DNA of 51,651 nt from an uncultured Peptostreptococcaceae bacterium (GCA_944383455.1 CALWPP010000003.1:1-51651); one strand, 5' to 3'; shown: positions 37,151-47,021, numbered from the stretch's first letter. Program-made: numbers and translations. Notes: generated by a model not told the origin, from the sequence alone.

Positions 37151-38689
37151 GTGGAAAGTATAAACGGATTGATAACTATATCAGGAGTAGTAGTGGGTGT
37201 TATAGCTGGGTACTTTATAAGAAAAAATATATCTGAGGCAAAAATCGGACAAGCAGAAAATTTAGCCAAAGAAATTATAGATAAAGCAAATAAAGATTCA
37301 GAAACAGTACAAAAGGAAAAGCTACTAGAAGCTAAAGAAGAGATTCATAAATTAAGAGCAGAAGCTGAAAAAGAAAATAAAGAAAGACGAAGCGAATTAC
37401 AAAAATTTGAAAGAAGAGTTATACAAAAAGAAGAAACTCTAGATAAAAAACTTCTAGGCTTAGAACAAAAAGAAAGCTCTTTAACTCAAAGAATGAAAGA
37501 TATATCAAAAAAGGAAGAAGAAGTTGAAAAAATAAAAAATAAACAACTTGAAACTTTAGAAGCTATATCTTCAATAACAACAGAACAAGCAAGAGAAATT
37601 ATTTTAACTAATGCAGAAAAAGATGTAAGAAGAGAAATGTCTCTTATGATAAAGGAAATAGAATCTCAAGCAAAAGAAGAAGCAGACAAAAAAGCAAGAG
37701 AAATTATAGGATATGCTATTCAAAAATGTGCAGCAGACCATGTTGCAGAAACTACAGTAACTGTTGTATCTCTACCAAATGATGAGATGAAGGGTAGAAT
37801 AATAGGAAGAGAAGGTAGAAATATAAGAACTCTTGAGACATTAACTGGTATAGATCTTATAATTGATGATACTCCAGAAGCAGTAGTATTATCTGGATTT
37901 GATCCTATACGAAGAGAAATAGCAAGAATTACTCTTGAGAAATTAATATCTGATGGAAGAATACATCCTGCTAGAATAGAAGAAACTGTAGAAAAAGCAA
38001 AAAAAGAAGTTGATAATGTAATAAAAGAGTACGGAGAAGCAGCGGCTTTTGAAACTGGTGTTCATGGACTTCATCCAGAGCTTATAAAACTTCTTGGAAG
38101 ACTTAACTACAGAACAAGTTACGGTCAAAATGTTTTAAAACATTCTATAGAACTTTCTCATTTAGCTGGTATAATGGCAACAGAAATCGGAGCAGACGTC
38201 AAACTTGCTAAAAGAGCTGGACTTTTACATGATATAGGAAAAGCAGTTGACCATGAGATGGAAGGTACTCATGTTGATATAGGTATGGACCTTCTTAGAA
38301 AATATAAAGAATCTAAAGAAGTAATTCATGCTATGAGTACACATCATGGTGATTATGAGCCTCAAACTATTGAAGCTGTATTAGTTACTGCAGCTGATGC
38401 TATATCAGCAGCTAGACCTGGTGCTAGAAGAGAGACTCTTGAAGCCTACATAAAAAGGCTTGAAAAACTAGAAGAAATAGCTAATTCTTATGAAGGAGTA
38501 GAAAAATCTTTTGCAATTCAAGCAGGTAGAGAAATCAGAATAATGGTTAAGCCAGAGAATGTAAGTGATGAAGAGATGCACTTACTTGCAAGAAATATGA
38601 CAAAGAGAATAGAAAATGAGCTTGATTATCCAGGACAAATAAAAGTAAGTATGATAAGAGAAACTAGAGCAATTGAATATGCTAAATAG
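37151..38689 (+). CDS. rny: Ribonuclease Y
   Basis: 512 aa. One N-terminal membrane helix ([17 protein letters not shown]), a long coiled coil (about 30-185), a KH domain ([15 protein letters not shown]), and an HD domain with LLHDIGKA. A membrane-bound endonuclease that starts mRNA decay. The start is uncertain: GTG 37151 abuts the ribosome binding site AGGAGG (37146-37151); no ATG lies nearby. The in-frame ATA 37160 has ideal spacing and TTG 37169 is far. The protein body is unambiguous. Confidence 0.93.
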   Translation: MESINGLITISGVVVGVIAGYFIRKNISEAKIGQAENLAKEIIDKANKDSETVQKEKLLEAKEEIHKLRAEAEKENKERRSELQKFERRVIQKEETLDKKLLGLEQKESSLTQRMKDISKKEEEVEKIKNKQLETLEAISSITTEQAREIILTNAEKDVRREMSLMIKEIESQAKEEADKKAREIIGYAIQKCAADHVAETTVTVVSLPNDEMKGRIIGREGRNIRTLETLTGIDLIIDDTPEAVVLSGFDPIRREIARITLEKLISDGRIHPARIEETVEKAKKEVDNVIKEYGEAAAFETGVHGLHPELIKLLGRLNYRTSYGQNVLKHSIELSHLAGIMATEIGADVKLAKRAGLLHDIGKAVDHEMEGTHVDIGMDLLRKYKESKEVIHAMSTHHGDYEPQTIEAVLVTAADAISAARPGARRETLEAYIKRLEKLEEIANSYEGVEKSFAIQAGREIRIMVKPENVSDEEMHLLARNMTKRIENELDYPGQIKVSMIRETRAIEYAK

Positions 38690-38693
38690 AAAA

Positions 38694-38725
38694 ATACCCT
38701 AAATATTACATTTAGGGTATTTTTT
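38694..38725 (+). terminator. Terminator after rny
   Basis: ATACCCTAAAT (38694-38704) pairs perfectly with 38710-38720, followed by five T residues. Confidence 0.9.
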
Positions 38726-38795
38726 AGATATATTGAATTTAATAAATAAAATACATAAAAATAAACACAATAAAAATAAAAAATGGAGAATGAAT

Positions 38796-39722
38796 ATGAG
38801 AAAACCTAAAATAATAGTGAGTAGATGTTTAGATTTTCAAAAATGTAGATATGATGGTCAAGGATTTAATAATAAAATAGTTTCATCATTAAAAAATCAT
38901 ACAGATATTATAACTGTTTGTCCTGAGGTTGAAATAGGTCTTTCTGTTCCAAGAGAGACTATAAGAATAGAAAAACATAAAAATAAGGATATATATAAAT
39001 TAGTTCAAACATCATCAAGAGGAGATTTTACAAATATTATGAATGAGTTTTCAGAAGAATTTATAGGTAATTTAACTGATATAGACGCATTCATTTTAAA
39101 AGGAAAATCACCTAGTTGTGGTATAAAAGATGTAAAAATTTATAATGAAGGTAATGACTGTGCTATAATTAATAATGGAAATGGATTTTTTGCACATAAA
39201 GTATTAAAAAAGTTTTCAAATATACCAGTTGAAAATGAAGGAAGATTAACTAATTACAGTATTAGAGATGATTTTTTTACTAAGATATTTTTAATAAACA
39301 ATATGAAAAAAACAGATAATATAACAGATTTTCATAAAGAAAACGAGGTATTATTAAAATCATATGATAAAGAAAAAACAACAGAATTAGATGTTTTAAT
39401 TGAAAATATAAAAAGAGATGATTATTTCAACTATATATATGAAATAATTTCCACAAAAAGAAAAAAAGAATTAAAACTAAACATAATAAAAGATATATTC
39501 AAAAGATATGAGTCAAATCTAACTATAGACGAAATTAAAATGTTTAAAAAATTAGTTAAGTCATATGAGGATAGTAAAATACCTTTTTCAACACTTTGTG
39601 TTGCTATAAGAATGTATGCAACAAGATTTAATGATAAACAAATACTAAATCAAACTTTTTTTAGTCCTTATCCAGATGATTTAGTTAGTATATCTGACTC
39701 CGGAAAAAGTATAAACTTATAG
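38796..39722 (+). CDS. TudS-type (DUF523) and DUF1722 two-domain protein
   Basis: 308 aa. The N-terminal DUF523 domain has SRCLDFQKCRYDG and KGKSPSCGI, the conserved cysteines that bind the Fe-S cluster in TudS, a 2-thiouracil desulfurase. The C-terminal DUF1722 (YbgA) domain starts near 190 (VLLKSYDKEK). The domain pairing is known in bacteria. A role in removing sulfur from thiolated bases is an inference from TudS. ATG 38796 is seven bases from GGAG; an earlier start at 38733 has no such site. Confidence 0.88.
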   Translation: MRKPKIIVSRCLDFQKCRYDGQGFNNKIVSSLKNHTDIITVCPEVEIGLSVPRETIRIEKHKNKDIYKLVQTSSRGDFTNIMNEFSEEFIGNLTDIDAFILKGKSPSCGIKDVKIYNEGNDCAIINNGNGFFAHKVLKKFSNIPVENEGRLTNYSIRDDFFTKIFLINNMKKTDNITDFHKENEVLLKSYDKEKTTELDVLIENIKRDDYFNYIYEIISTKRKKELKLNIIKDIFKRYESNLTIDEIKMFKKLVKSYEDSKIPFSTLCVAIRMYATRFNDKQILNQTFFSPYPDDLVSISDSGKSINL

Positions 39723-39769
39723 AAATAACAAACCTTAGGTGATATAATAAGTTATCGAGGTGGTTTAGT

Positions 39770-41542
39770 ATGGAAATAAAGTCTCAATTAGATGCTTTAA
39801 GATTAAAAAGAATAGAAAAAGACTTTTATAAGTATATTCTAAAAAATATAAACTCATCAGATGAAAAAATAATACCTAAGGTAACTCCTTTTTTAGGGAT
39901 AAATACTGATGCTCTTTATATAAATAAAAATAGAATTATTTTTATAAAATTTATGGATACATCTGAAGAATTATTTTCAATTTTGGATGAAGAACTTATA
40001 GAAGTAATGTATGAAGAGTATCTATTGTTAAATAATAATATGAGTAGAGATTTTAAAGATATAAGTTTTAATTATATCTTTGTTATGCCAAATGTTGAAG
40101 TCAAAAATAATTATGAATTCAAAGATTTCGTCTGTAATAATATAATAGATAAAAGTAAAATTGAAAAAATATTTAAAGATAAAAGTTACTTATATTCTTA
40201 CTTAAAGGAAGAAAATAATGAAGTAAAACTTAATATTTTTATTACTAAAATTTGTCCAGAGTACTTTGTATTGAATGAAAAGCTTTATATAAATAAAAAT
40301 TTTAAAAAGATTTCTTTTTATGATGATAATTATAAATATAGTATAGTGATGCTTGAAAATAGTCAAATATTTAAAGTGTGTTCTATTAATTATAATACTA
40401 CAATTTATGAGGGAAGCTATTCAACTGGAAAAACTACTATAGCATTTTCTAAGACGTTAAAACTATCAAGAATTTATCCACACCATAAATTTTTATTTTT
40501 AACTGATAAAAAACAAAAGTGTGTAGAACTAATGGAAAGACTCAATATAATGTATCCAGACTGTAAAAACATTCAAATACATACTCTTAATAATTTTGTT
40601 ATTAGATTAGCTAAAAATCTTGATTTATTTATAGATTATAATTTACTTAAAAAAGATTATAAAAAAGCTTTTAGTAATTTATTAAAGCAAATAAAAAATA
40701 ATTTAAATGACAAAAGACTTTTCAAAGGAATTTTTATTGATAACATAGAAAATTTTTCGGAGGAGGAAATTGACTTTATAAAAGGATTTCTATATAAAAA
40801 TAAATATATACTAAACTTATTTTATTCAAAATGTGGAAATATTTCAAATAATTTTAATGTATTTGATAAAAGATACCAAAATGAAAGTAAGGTATGTTTG
40901 GATAAAAATTATAGGTCATCAAAAAATATATTAAATTTTATAAATAATTTCTCAAAAATAAGCAATAATTATCTAAAGGAAATAAGGAACAATAGCCAAG
41001 ATATCTTCTATGAAACTAAACATATAAAAGAACATAATGATGGAGTAAATATAATAAAAGTTAATGACTTAGAAGAACAATTAGAATCTATAATATGGGA
41101 AATAAATTACCTTATAAACAACAAAGGACTTAATTTGTCTGATATTTGTGTTATATATCCTTATAACAAGAAAAAGTTAAAAAATAAAAATACTATATAT
41201 TTTCAATATATACTAAAAAAAGAACTAGAAAAGTCAAATATTTTATATGTACAAGTTGGAGATAGTCTAACTAATCTAAGTAAAAAAAATGGTGTTACCA
41301 TATCTAATATTTATAGTTTAGGTGATTTAGAGTTTAAAGCTATTATTCTTTGTGAGCTGGAGATGTTTTATAATCATAAATTACTTGATAAAAGTCAAGA
41401 CTATAAGATAAACGATTTTTTTGGAGATTTAAATAAAATATATTTATGTATTAATAGAGCTTGTGATTATTTAAGTATAATAACTACTTTTGATGAAAAA
41501 AATAGTGATATTATAAAGATAATAAATAGCTCAAACAAATAG
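39770..41542 (+). CDS. Divergent UvrD/Rep-like superfamily 1 helicase
   Basis: 590 aa. About 1-200 has no motif I recognise. The helicase-like part has Walker A EGSYSTGKTT (about 214-223), a motif II region FIDNIENF (about 323-330) where UvrD proteins have DExQD, LDKNYRSSKNIL (about 377-388), GVTISNIYSLGDLEFKAI (motif V, usual form HSAKGLE) and CINRACDYLSII (motif VI, usual TRA). The Q-motif is not evident. It could be an active but divergent helicase or one that binds ATP without normal hydrolysis. GAGGTGG precedes the ATG. Monocistronic, convergent with uppP. Confidence 0.75.
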   Translation: MEIKSQLDALRLKRIEKDFYKYILKNINSSDEKIIPKVTPFLGINTDALYINKNRIIFIKFMDTSEELFSILDEELIEVMYEEYLLLNNNMSRDFKDISFNYIFVMPNVEVKNNYEFKDFVCNNIIDKSKIEKIFKDKSYLYSYLKEENNEVKLNIFITKICPEYFVLNEKLYINKNFKKISFYDDNYKYSIVMLENSQIFKVCSINYNTTIYEGSYSTGKTTIAFSKTLKLSRIYPHHKFLFLTDKKQKCVELMERLNIMYPDCKNIQIHTLNNFVIRLAKNLDLFIDYNLLKKDYKKAFSNLLKQIKNNLNDKRLFKGIFIDNIENFSEEEIDFIKGFLYKNKYILNLFYSKCGNISNNFNVFDKRYQNESKVCLDKNYRSSKNILNFINNFSKISNNYLKEIRNNSQDIFYETKHIKEHNDGVNIIKVNDLEEQLESIIWEINYLINNKGLNLSDICVIYPYNKKKLKNKNTIYFQYILKKELEKSNILYVQVGDSLTNLSKKNGVTISNIYSLGDLEFKAIILCELEMFYNHKLLDKSQDYKINDFFGDLNKIYLCINRACDYLSIITTFDEKNSDIIKIINSSNK

Positions 41543-41563
41543 AAGCACTACTTTAGTGCTTCT
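41541..41563. terminator. Hairpin between the UvrD-like gene and uppP
   Basis: AGAAGCACTA (41541-41550) pairs perfectly with 41554-41563 between convergent genes. T runs on either side are weak, so termination is probable rather than certain. Confidence 0.6.
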
Positions 41564-42375
41564 TAACTAAATAAACCAAAATATAAAAGGACTATTATTC
41601 CAAGTACTATTCTATAATAACCAAATACTTTAAAGTCGTGCTTTTTGATGTAATTCATTAAAAACTTAATAGCAAACACAGAAACTAAAAATGATACTAC
41701 AGAGCCAACTAATAACACCATCCATTCAAAACTAGTAAAAGCAAATCCTACTTTAAGAAGTTTTAATGCACTTGCACCAAGCATTGTAGGAACTGCTAGG
41801 AAAAATGAAAATTCTGCAGCTATAGGTCTTGCGCAACCTAATATCGTAGCACCTATTATTGTTGAACCTGACCTTGATGTACCAGGGATAAGTGCTAGAC
41901 ATTGAAATAGACCTATTCCTAATGCTAATTTATATGTAACTTGTGAAAAATCAGATACTTTTGGTTTTTTGTTTTTATTTTCTATTATTATCATTATTAT
42001 ACCATATACTATAAGGGCGATAGAAACTGTTGTTGGATTAAAGAAAAGTCTATCGATAGTATCTTCAAATAATAAGCCTATAACACCAGATGGTATAACT
42101 GCTATTATAACTTTACTCCATAAATCAATTGTATCTTTTTTTTGTTTTTCGGTTTTTTGAGAGTCAAATGGGTTTAACTTCTTAAAATAAAGTAGTAGTA
42201 CCGCAAGTATTGAACCAAATTGAATGACAACAAAAAATGTACTCATAAATTGCTCACTCATTTTCATTTGGATAAATTCTTCAACTAAAATCATATGACC
42301 TGTACTACTTATAGGAAGCCACTCAGATATACCTTGAACTATACCCAGTATAATCGCATTTAAAAATTCAATCAA
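41563..42375 (-). CDS. uppP: Undecaprenyl-diphosphatase
   Basis: 270 aa, seven to eight membrane helices. Family motifs: QGISEWLPISSTGHM (catalytic Glu and Ser region) and PGTSRSGSTI. Recycles undecaprenyl diphosphate to the monophosphate carrier and can give bacitracin resistance. Start is TTG 42375 (MIEFLNAIILG), nine bases from GGAGGT on the minus strand; this matches the usual N-terminus better than a longer frame to 42444. Confidence 0.95.
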   Translation of the reverse strand: MIEFLNAIILGIVQGISEWLPISSTGHMILVEEFIQMKMSEQFMSTFFVVIQFGSILAVLLLYFKKLNPFDSQKTEKQKKDTIDLWSKVIIAVIPSGVIGLLFEDTIDRLFFNPTTVSIALIVYGIIMIIIENKNKKPKVSDFSQVTYKLALGIGLFQCLALIPGTSRSGSTIIGATILGCARPIAAEFSFFLAVPTMLGASALKLLKVGFAFTSFEWMVLLVGSVVSFLVSVFAIKFLMNYIKKHDFKVFGYYRIVLGIIVLLYFGLFS

Positions 42376-42475
42376 CTTTAAATTACCTCCAATTAAATAA
42401 TTTGATATAAGTATTAGTATACCAATAATATAAAATATATTCAATATTTATATAAATATACAGGAAGGAACAAAA

Positions 42476-43372
42476 ATGAGGGAAAGTAAAATATTAAATA
42501 ATTTTGAATATGAAGCATTTAAAATTTTTTGTAGAAATTTTGCTCCATTAACTAAAAATCAATATCTAATAAAATTAGATTTATTCAAAGAGTTTTTACA
42601 AGATAAAGATTTAATACATGCAACAAAAGAAGACTGTCAAAATTTTATGGATTATTTAAAAAGTATTTATACAAAGTCAACTTGTGAAAAGATATTTAGT
42701 TACTTACATAGTTTTTATAATTTTTTAAAAAAAGAGATGCATATAAAATCAAATCCATTTAGGTACGTTGAAAAGCCTCATGTATCGAGAGTAAAAACAA
42801 AAGATGATGTTTTTAGTATTGATGAAATAGATATGCTTATAAAAACTCTTGATAAGGTAAAAATAAGAGATAAGAGTATAGTTATATTTTTAGTGACTAC
42901 AGGATGTTTAGTAAATGAGCTTGTTAATGTAAAATGGAGCGATTTAACTTTTGACTATGAAGGTAACTTTTATTTAAAGCTTGGAAAAAATAAAAAAGAA
43001 AGAATAGTTAAAGCTCATCCAAGTTGCGTAGAATGCCTACTAAAATATAAAGAAGAAAAAAATATTATTGATTTTTCTGATGAATTTATATTTACAACAC
43101 AAAAAAAAGAGTCTATAACAGATAGAAATGTAAGAATAATCGTTAGAAAAATACTTGACAAAGCAGGTTTTCCAACTAATTCATCAAAAGATTTTAGACA
43201 TTCATTTGCAGCGATTAGCTTAAGGCTTGGAGCAGATGAGTATGACCTAAAAAAACAACTTGGTTGGAGAAATACTAACAATATATTAAGATATAAGTAT
43301 GTTTTAAATTTTGTAGGAGACAATTTTGAAGATAAAGAGAGTACAGGTTATTTTATTTCAAAGAAAGAATAA
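42476..43372 (+). CDS. Tyrosine recombinase-family protein lacking catalytic residues
   Basis: 298 aa with the XerC/D layout: N-terminal SAM-like core-binding domain (about 1-95) and C-terminal catalytic fold. The first catalytic Arg, in TGLRVSEL of XerD, is Leu145 here (TTGCLVNEL); the His of HxLR is Lys238 (KDFRHSFA). R241, the LGW position and Y273 remain, as does the Lys beta-hairpin (LGKNKKERIV). The overall fold and length are kept, so it is not simply decayed. It may bind DNA without recombining it. GGAAGG precedes the ATG. No attachment sites or phage genes nearby. Confidence 0.8.
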   Translation: MRESKILNNFEYEAFKIFCRNFAPLTKNQYLIKLDLFKEFLQDKDLIHATKEDCQNFMDYLKSIYTKSTCEKIFSYLHSFYNFLKKEMHIKSNPFRYVEKPHVSRVKTKDDVFSIDEIDMLIKTLDKVKIRDKSIVIFLVTTGCLVNELVNVKWSDLTFDYEGNFYLKLGKNKKERIVKAHPSCVECLLKYKEEKNIIDFSDEFIFTTQKKESITDRNVRIIVRKILDKAGFPTNSSKDFRHSFAAISLRLGADEYDLKKQLGWRNTNNILRYKYVLNFVGDNFEDKESTGYFISKKE

Positions 43373-43393
43373 TGAACTAAAAATAAAAAAATA

Positions 43394-43422
43394 TTGTTAA
43401 AGTTCGATATATTTTGTATAAT
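43394..43422 (+). promoter_or_regulatory. Promoter of purB
   Basis: TTGTTA (43394-43399), 17-bp spacer, TATAAT (43417-43422), 35 bases before the ATG. Confidence 0.75.
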
Positions 43423-43457
43423 TAAGTTATAAATTATTTGTAGAAAGGGTATATTAT

Positions 43458-44891
43458 ATGAATTATTCGACTTACAAAAATCCGTTAACAGATAGATATT
43501 GTAGTAAAGATATGAGTTATATATTTTCACCTAAGTTTAAGTTTTCTACTTGGAGGAAACTTTGGGTAGTACTTGCTGAAGGAGAAAAAGAACTTGGAAT
43601 AGATATAACTGATGAACAGATAAAAGAACTTAGAGAAAATGTTGAAAATATAAACTTTGAAGATGCAAGAAAAATCGAAAAAGAAGTAAGACATGATGTT
43701 ATGAGCCACGTTAAGGCTTATGGTATGCAGTGTGATAAAGCAAAAGGTATAATACATTTAGGAGCTACTTCTGCATACGTTGGAGATAATACTGATGTTA
43801 TACAAATGAATGAAGCATTAAAATTAATAAGAATAAAATTAGTTAATTTAATAAATAATTTAAAAGAATTTGCTTTAAAATATAAAGATACTCCGACATT
43901 AGGATTTACTCATTTTCAGCCTGCACAATTAACAACGGTTGGAAAAAGAGCTACTCTTTGGGCTCAAGACCTTGCTATAGATTTAGAAGACTTAAATTAT
44001 AGAATTGATAATATGAAGTTAAGAGGAGTAAAAGGAACTACTGGTACTCAAGCAAGTTTTTTAAGTTTATTTGATGGAGACCACGAAAAGGTAAGAGAGC
44101 TTGATAAAATAGTTTGTGAGAAAATGGGATATAGTTTTTCATATGCAGTTAGTGGACAAACTTATACGAGAAAACTTGATTATCAAGTTGTAAGCATATT
44201 ATCTGGAATAGCACAAAGTATGCATAAGATGACTAATGATATAAGACTTTTACAAAGTTTAAAAGAAATAGAGGAGCCATTTGAAAAAAATCAAATAGGT
44301 TCATCAGCTATGGCATACAAAAGAAATCCTATGAGAAGTGAGAGAATATCATCTTTATCAAAATACATAATAACAGAAAGTATAAGTCCAGCACTTGTTG
44401 AAGCTACTCAATGGTTAGAAAGAAGCTTAGATGACTCTGCAAACAAAAGACTTTCTATTCCTCAAGCATTTATGGCAACTGATGCAATACTTGAGATAGG
44501 AATAAATATTACTGATGGTTTAGTTGTTTATGAAAATATGATAAATAAGCATATAAACGAAGAACTTCCTTTTATGGCGACAGAAAATATTTTAATGGAA
44601 GCTGTAAAAAGAGGTGGAGATAGACAAGAACTTCACGAAATAATAAGAGAGTACTCTATGAAAGCTTCTTACAGAGTAAAGCAAGAAGGTAAAGATAATA
44701 ATTTAATAGACTTAATAATTAATGATCCTTCATTTAAAATGACAAAAGATGAGATACTTTCTATAATGAATCCTAAAAACTTTATAGGAAGAGCTCCAGA
44801 GCAAGTTGTTGAATTTGTTAATGATGTATTAAATCCTATTTTAAGTGAGTATAAGGATTTATTAGGTATAGATGTTGACCTTCATGTGTAA
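43458..44891 (+). CDS. purB: Adenylosuccinate lyase
   Basis: 477 aa. Fumarase/ASL superfamily motifs: HLGATSAYVGDNTD, GFTHFQPAQ with the catalytic His, and the signature GSSAMAYKRNP. Acts twice in purine synthesis (SAICAR and adenylosuccinate cleavage). Long form, as in clostridia. GAAAGG precedes the ATG. Alone rather than in a pur operon. Confidence 0.97.
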   Translation: MNYSTYKNPLTDRYCSKDMSYIFSPKFKFSTWRKLWVVLAEGEKELGIDITDEQIKELRENVENINFEDARKIEKEVRHDVMSHVKAYGMQCDKAKGIIHLGATSAYVGDNTDVIQMNEALKLIRIKLVNLINNLKEFALKYKDTPTLGFTHFQPAQLTTVGKRATLWAQDLAIDLEDLNYRIDNMKLRGVKGTTGTQASFLSLFDGDHEKVRELDKIVCEKMGYSFSYAVSGQTYTRKLDYQVVSILSGIAQSMHKMTNDIRLLQSLKEIEEPFEKNQIGSSAMAYKRNPMRSERISSLSKYIITESISPALVEATQWLERSLDDSANKRLSIPQAFMATDAILEIGINITDGLVVYENMINKHINEELPFMATENILMEAVKRGGDRQELHEIIREYSMKASYRVKQEGKDNNLIDLIINDPSFKMTKDEILSIMNPKNFIGRAPEQVVEFVNDVLNPILSEYKDLLGIDVDLHV

Positions 44892-44936
44892 AAATAAAGA
44901 AGTAGTTAGAAATTTTCTAACTACTTCTTTATTTTT
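44890..44936. terminator. Bidirectional terminator, 22-bp perfect stem
   Basis: Bases 44890-44911 pair exactly with 44915-44936 (loop ATT). A/T runs at both ends allow termination both of purB and of the minus-strand gene, whose last codons lie inside. Confidence 0.88.
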
Positions 44937-46806
44937 CTATTGATATATTTATATTTAACTCTTTAAAAATTAAGGATTTCATAAATGTTCTTATAAATAT
45001 ATTATAAAAGTTAATTTCGTAATTTTCTAAGCTGATAGTTGATTTAATTAAGGTAATTATTTGTATTTTATAGTCTTCATCATTTTTATTTATTATCCTT
45101 AATATATCATCACAAAGCTTAGTTACAATTTCGTATCTTAACTCATTATCTAAATTATATAAGAAATCTCTTAAATAGTTTTTTTCTTTATATATGTATT
45201 TTTCTAGAGTTAATTTTTCGTTTTGATTTTTTATAGGGTTTAGAATATTATTATTAACAACTGTAAAAAATAATCTTGATAATTCTTCGATAATTATTGT
45301 TTTTATAAAGTTTATATTTTTAATGGTTTTAATTAGATTTTCTCTTTCTAAAAAGTTAAGTAAAAACTCGCAACCATTTATAAAGTATGTTTGATAAGTT
45401 AAGCTACTAAAAATTATTTTAGATACTGGTATTTCAAAATCAATATCTTTTGGTAGTGAAATATTTGCTTCATTTTTTTGTAGATTAATATCTCTAAAAG
45501 TGTCTATTTTTATTATATTTTCGCTTACTTGTTTCATTTTATAATCAATATCGATTTTATTTGCGTTGTTTAAGTCTGAAAGTCTTGATATGTTACTTTT
45601 TAAAGTTTCTTTTATATCATCATCTATTATTAGTGTAGTATTGTTTATTCTACCATTTTCTATTAAAAGTCTAAGTATCTTTTCAAAATCATCTTCAATA
45701 ACTCCTTTTGGACTGTGAGTTAGAACTATATCAAAGTCATATAATATATCATTTATAAATGAAATGGACTCTCTTTGATAACCTTTATTCACTATATTTC
45801 CATACTTCATTTTAAAAGTTCTATTTTGATTATCCTTTTCAAAAATATTTATTTCATATACTAAAGGAGTTAGACTCTTAAAACTTAAGTTAGAAGTTAT
45901 TATTCTGTTTAGTGAATATTGTATTTCTTCTTTACTTGAGTAATCTTTTATTATTAAATTAAAACATTTTAAATCGTTAAAATCATCAAATTTATCAATA
46001 CTATCTATTAAAAGTAGATTATTTCCTTTTATACATTCGAATTTAAAATCTGCTATAACTTTTGATATTTCTTCAAACATTTCTTTTAATATTTCTTTTT
46101 TTCTTATTACTAGAAGGCTTTTTATTTGTTCAATAATATCTATTAACTCTATTTTATCTTGTTCAAACATAATATCTTCAATATCTATTAGATAGTCAAT
46201 ATCACACTCTGAAAAACTTTTTTTTACATTTTCAAAAGTTATCTCTTTTTCTGCTAAATTTTCAGTTATTTTTTCTAATAATACTTCATTATCTTTGAAA
46301 AGAACATTAACAGAAAGTGGATTTATAAGATTTTCATTTTTATAAATTTTAACTGTTGCGTCAAAATTATCGTTATAATTTTGAATAACTAAAAACTCAT
46401 TAACACCAAAATTTGAAATAGATTTTAAAGTTTGAACTTTACTATTTGTGCCTGTTCCTATAACTAGTACTTTATGATTATTTTTGCAAATGTCTTCAAG
46501 TTTTTGTTCTCTATATTTTTTATTATTATCTGATAAGTAAATAGAGCCATCAAATATCATTTCTATATGATTTTTGTAAAAATCTTTATTTTCTTCATCT
46601 AAATAATCAGGAATATTATTATAATAATCAAGAAAATCTCTGTATTCATAATCATCTTTTTTAACTAAATCATTTGTAAGTTTAATTAATTGTTTTCTTG
46701 TATCTTTATCAAAATCCTCCAGATCTTGAACATGAGTTCTTTTATTATATATCGATTTAAAAGTAATTTTATCTTTAACTTTACCTTTTAGTAAACTTTT
46801 TAGCAT
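44929..46806 (-). CDS. Unknown 625-aa protein, possibly with a degenerate P-loop domain
   Basis: I do not recognise this protein. It is cytosolic-looking: no signal peptide or clear membrane helix, and few cysteines. A segment near 117-128 (HKVLVIGTGTNSKV) resembles a strand plus P-loop in which the GK[ST] ending is SKV. Another near 370-415 (IVLTHSPKGVIEDDF ... NNTTLIIDDDI) resembles a central strand-helix unit of a GTPase-like fold. The first 110 and last 200 residues are mostly helical. AAAGGAGA precedes the ATG on the minus strand. It stands alone between purB and the galactosidase operon, with a divergent start in the 215-base gap. Confidence 0.8.
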   Translation of the reverse strand: MLKSLLKGKVKDKITFKSIYNKRTHVQDLEDFDKDTRKQLIKLTNDLVKKDDYEYRDFLDYYNNIPDYLDEENKDFYKNHIEMIFDGSIYLSDNNKKYREQKLEDICKNNHKVLVIGTGTNSKVQTLKSISNFGVNEFLVIQNYNDNFDATVKIYKNENLINPLSVNVLFKDNEVLLEKITENLAEKEITFENVKKSFSECDIDYLIDIEDIMFEQDKIELIDIIEQIKSLLVIRKKEILKEMFEEISKVIADFKFECIKGNNLLLIDSIDKFDDFNDLKCFNLIIKDYSSKEEIQYSLNRIITSNLSFKSLTPLVYEINIFEKDNQNRTFKMKYGNIVNKGYQRESISFINDILYDFDIVLTHSPKGVIEDDFEKILRLLIENGRINNTTLIIDDDIKETLKSNISRLSDLNNANKIDIDYKMKQVSENIIKIDTFRDINLQKNEANISLPKDIDFEIPVSKIIFSSLTYQTYFINGCEFLLNFLERENLIKTIKNINFIKTIIIEELSRLFFTVVNNNILNPIKNQNEKLTLEKYIYKEKNYLRDFLYNLDNELRYEIVTKLCDDILRIINKNDEDYKIQIITLIKSTISLENYEINFYNIFIRTFMKSLIFKELNINISIEK

Positions 46807-47021
46807 TATAATTTTCTCCTTTATAATTAAATTACGTCTTGGTAATTATACGGATAATATATATTTTTTGTAATATTTGATGTTATTTAAGGTAAGTACG
46901 TTACTTTATTTTTAGAAATTTAATAAATTTTTAGTAAAAATTCAGTAAAAAACTTGCTAAGAAAACGATATTCTGATATTATCTTATTAACAATTTAAAT
47001 ATTTTTTGGAGGGAGAAATTT
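46807..47021. promoter_or_regulatory. Divergent intergenic region before the galactosidase operon
   Basis: Plus-strand promoter: TTGCTA (46954-46959), 17-bp spacer, TATTAT (46977-46982), with TGA extending the -10. The spacer contains AGAAAACGATATTCT (46960-46974), an imperfect palindrome centred on CG-like bases, as in LacI-family operators. No gene was seen in the region; the minus-strand promoter for the 625-aa protein was not pinned down. Confidence 0.55.

Noticed and set aside
42476..43372. Prophage or integrative element marked by the recombinase
   Set aside because: No phage, conjugation or attachment-site sequence was seen nearby, and the surrounding genes are housekeeping genes.
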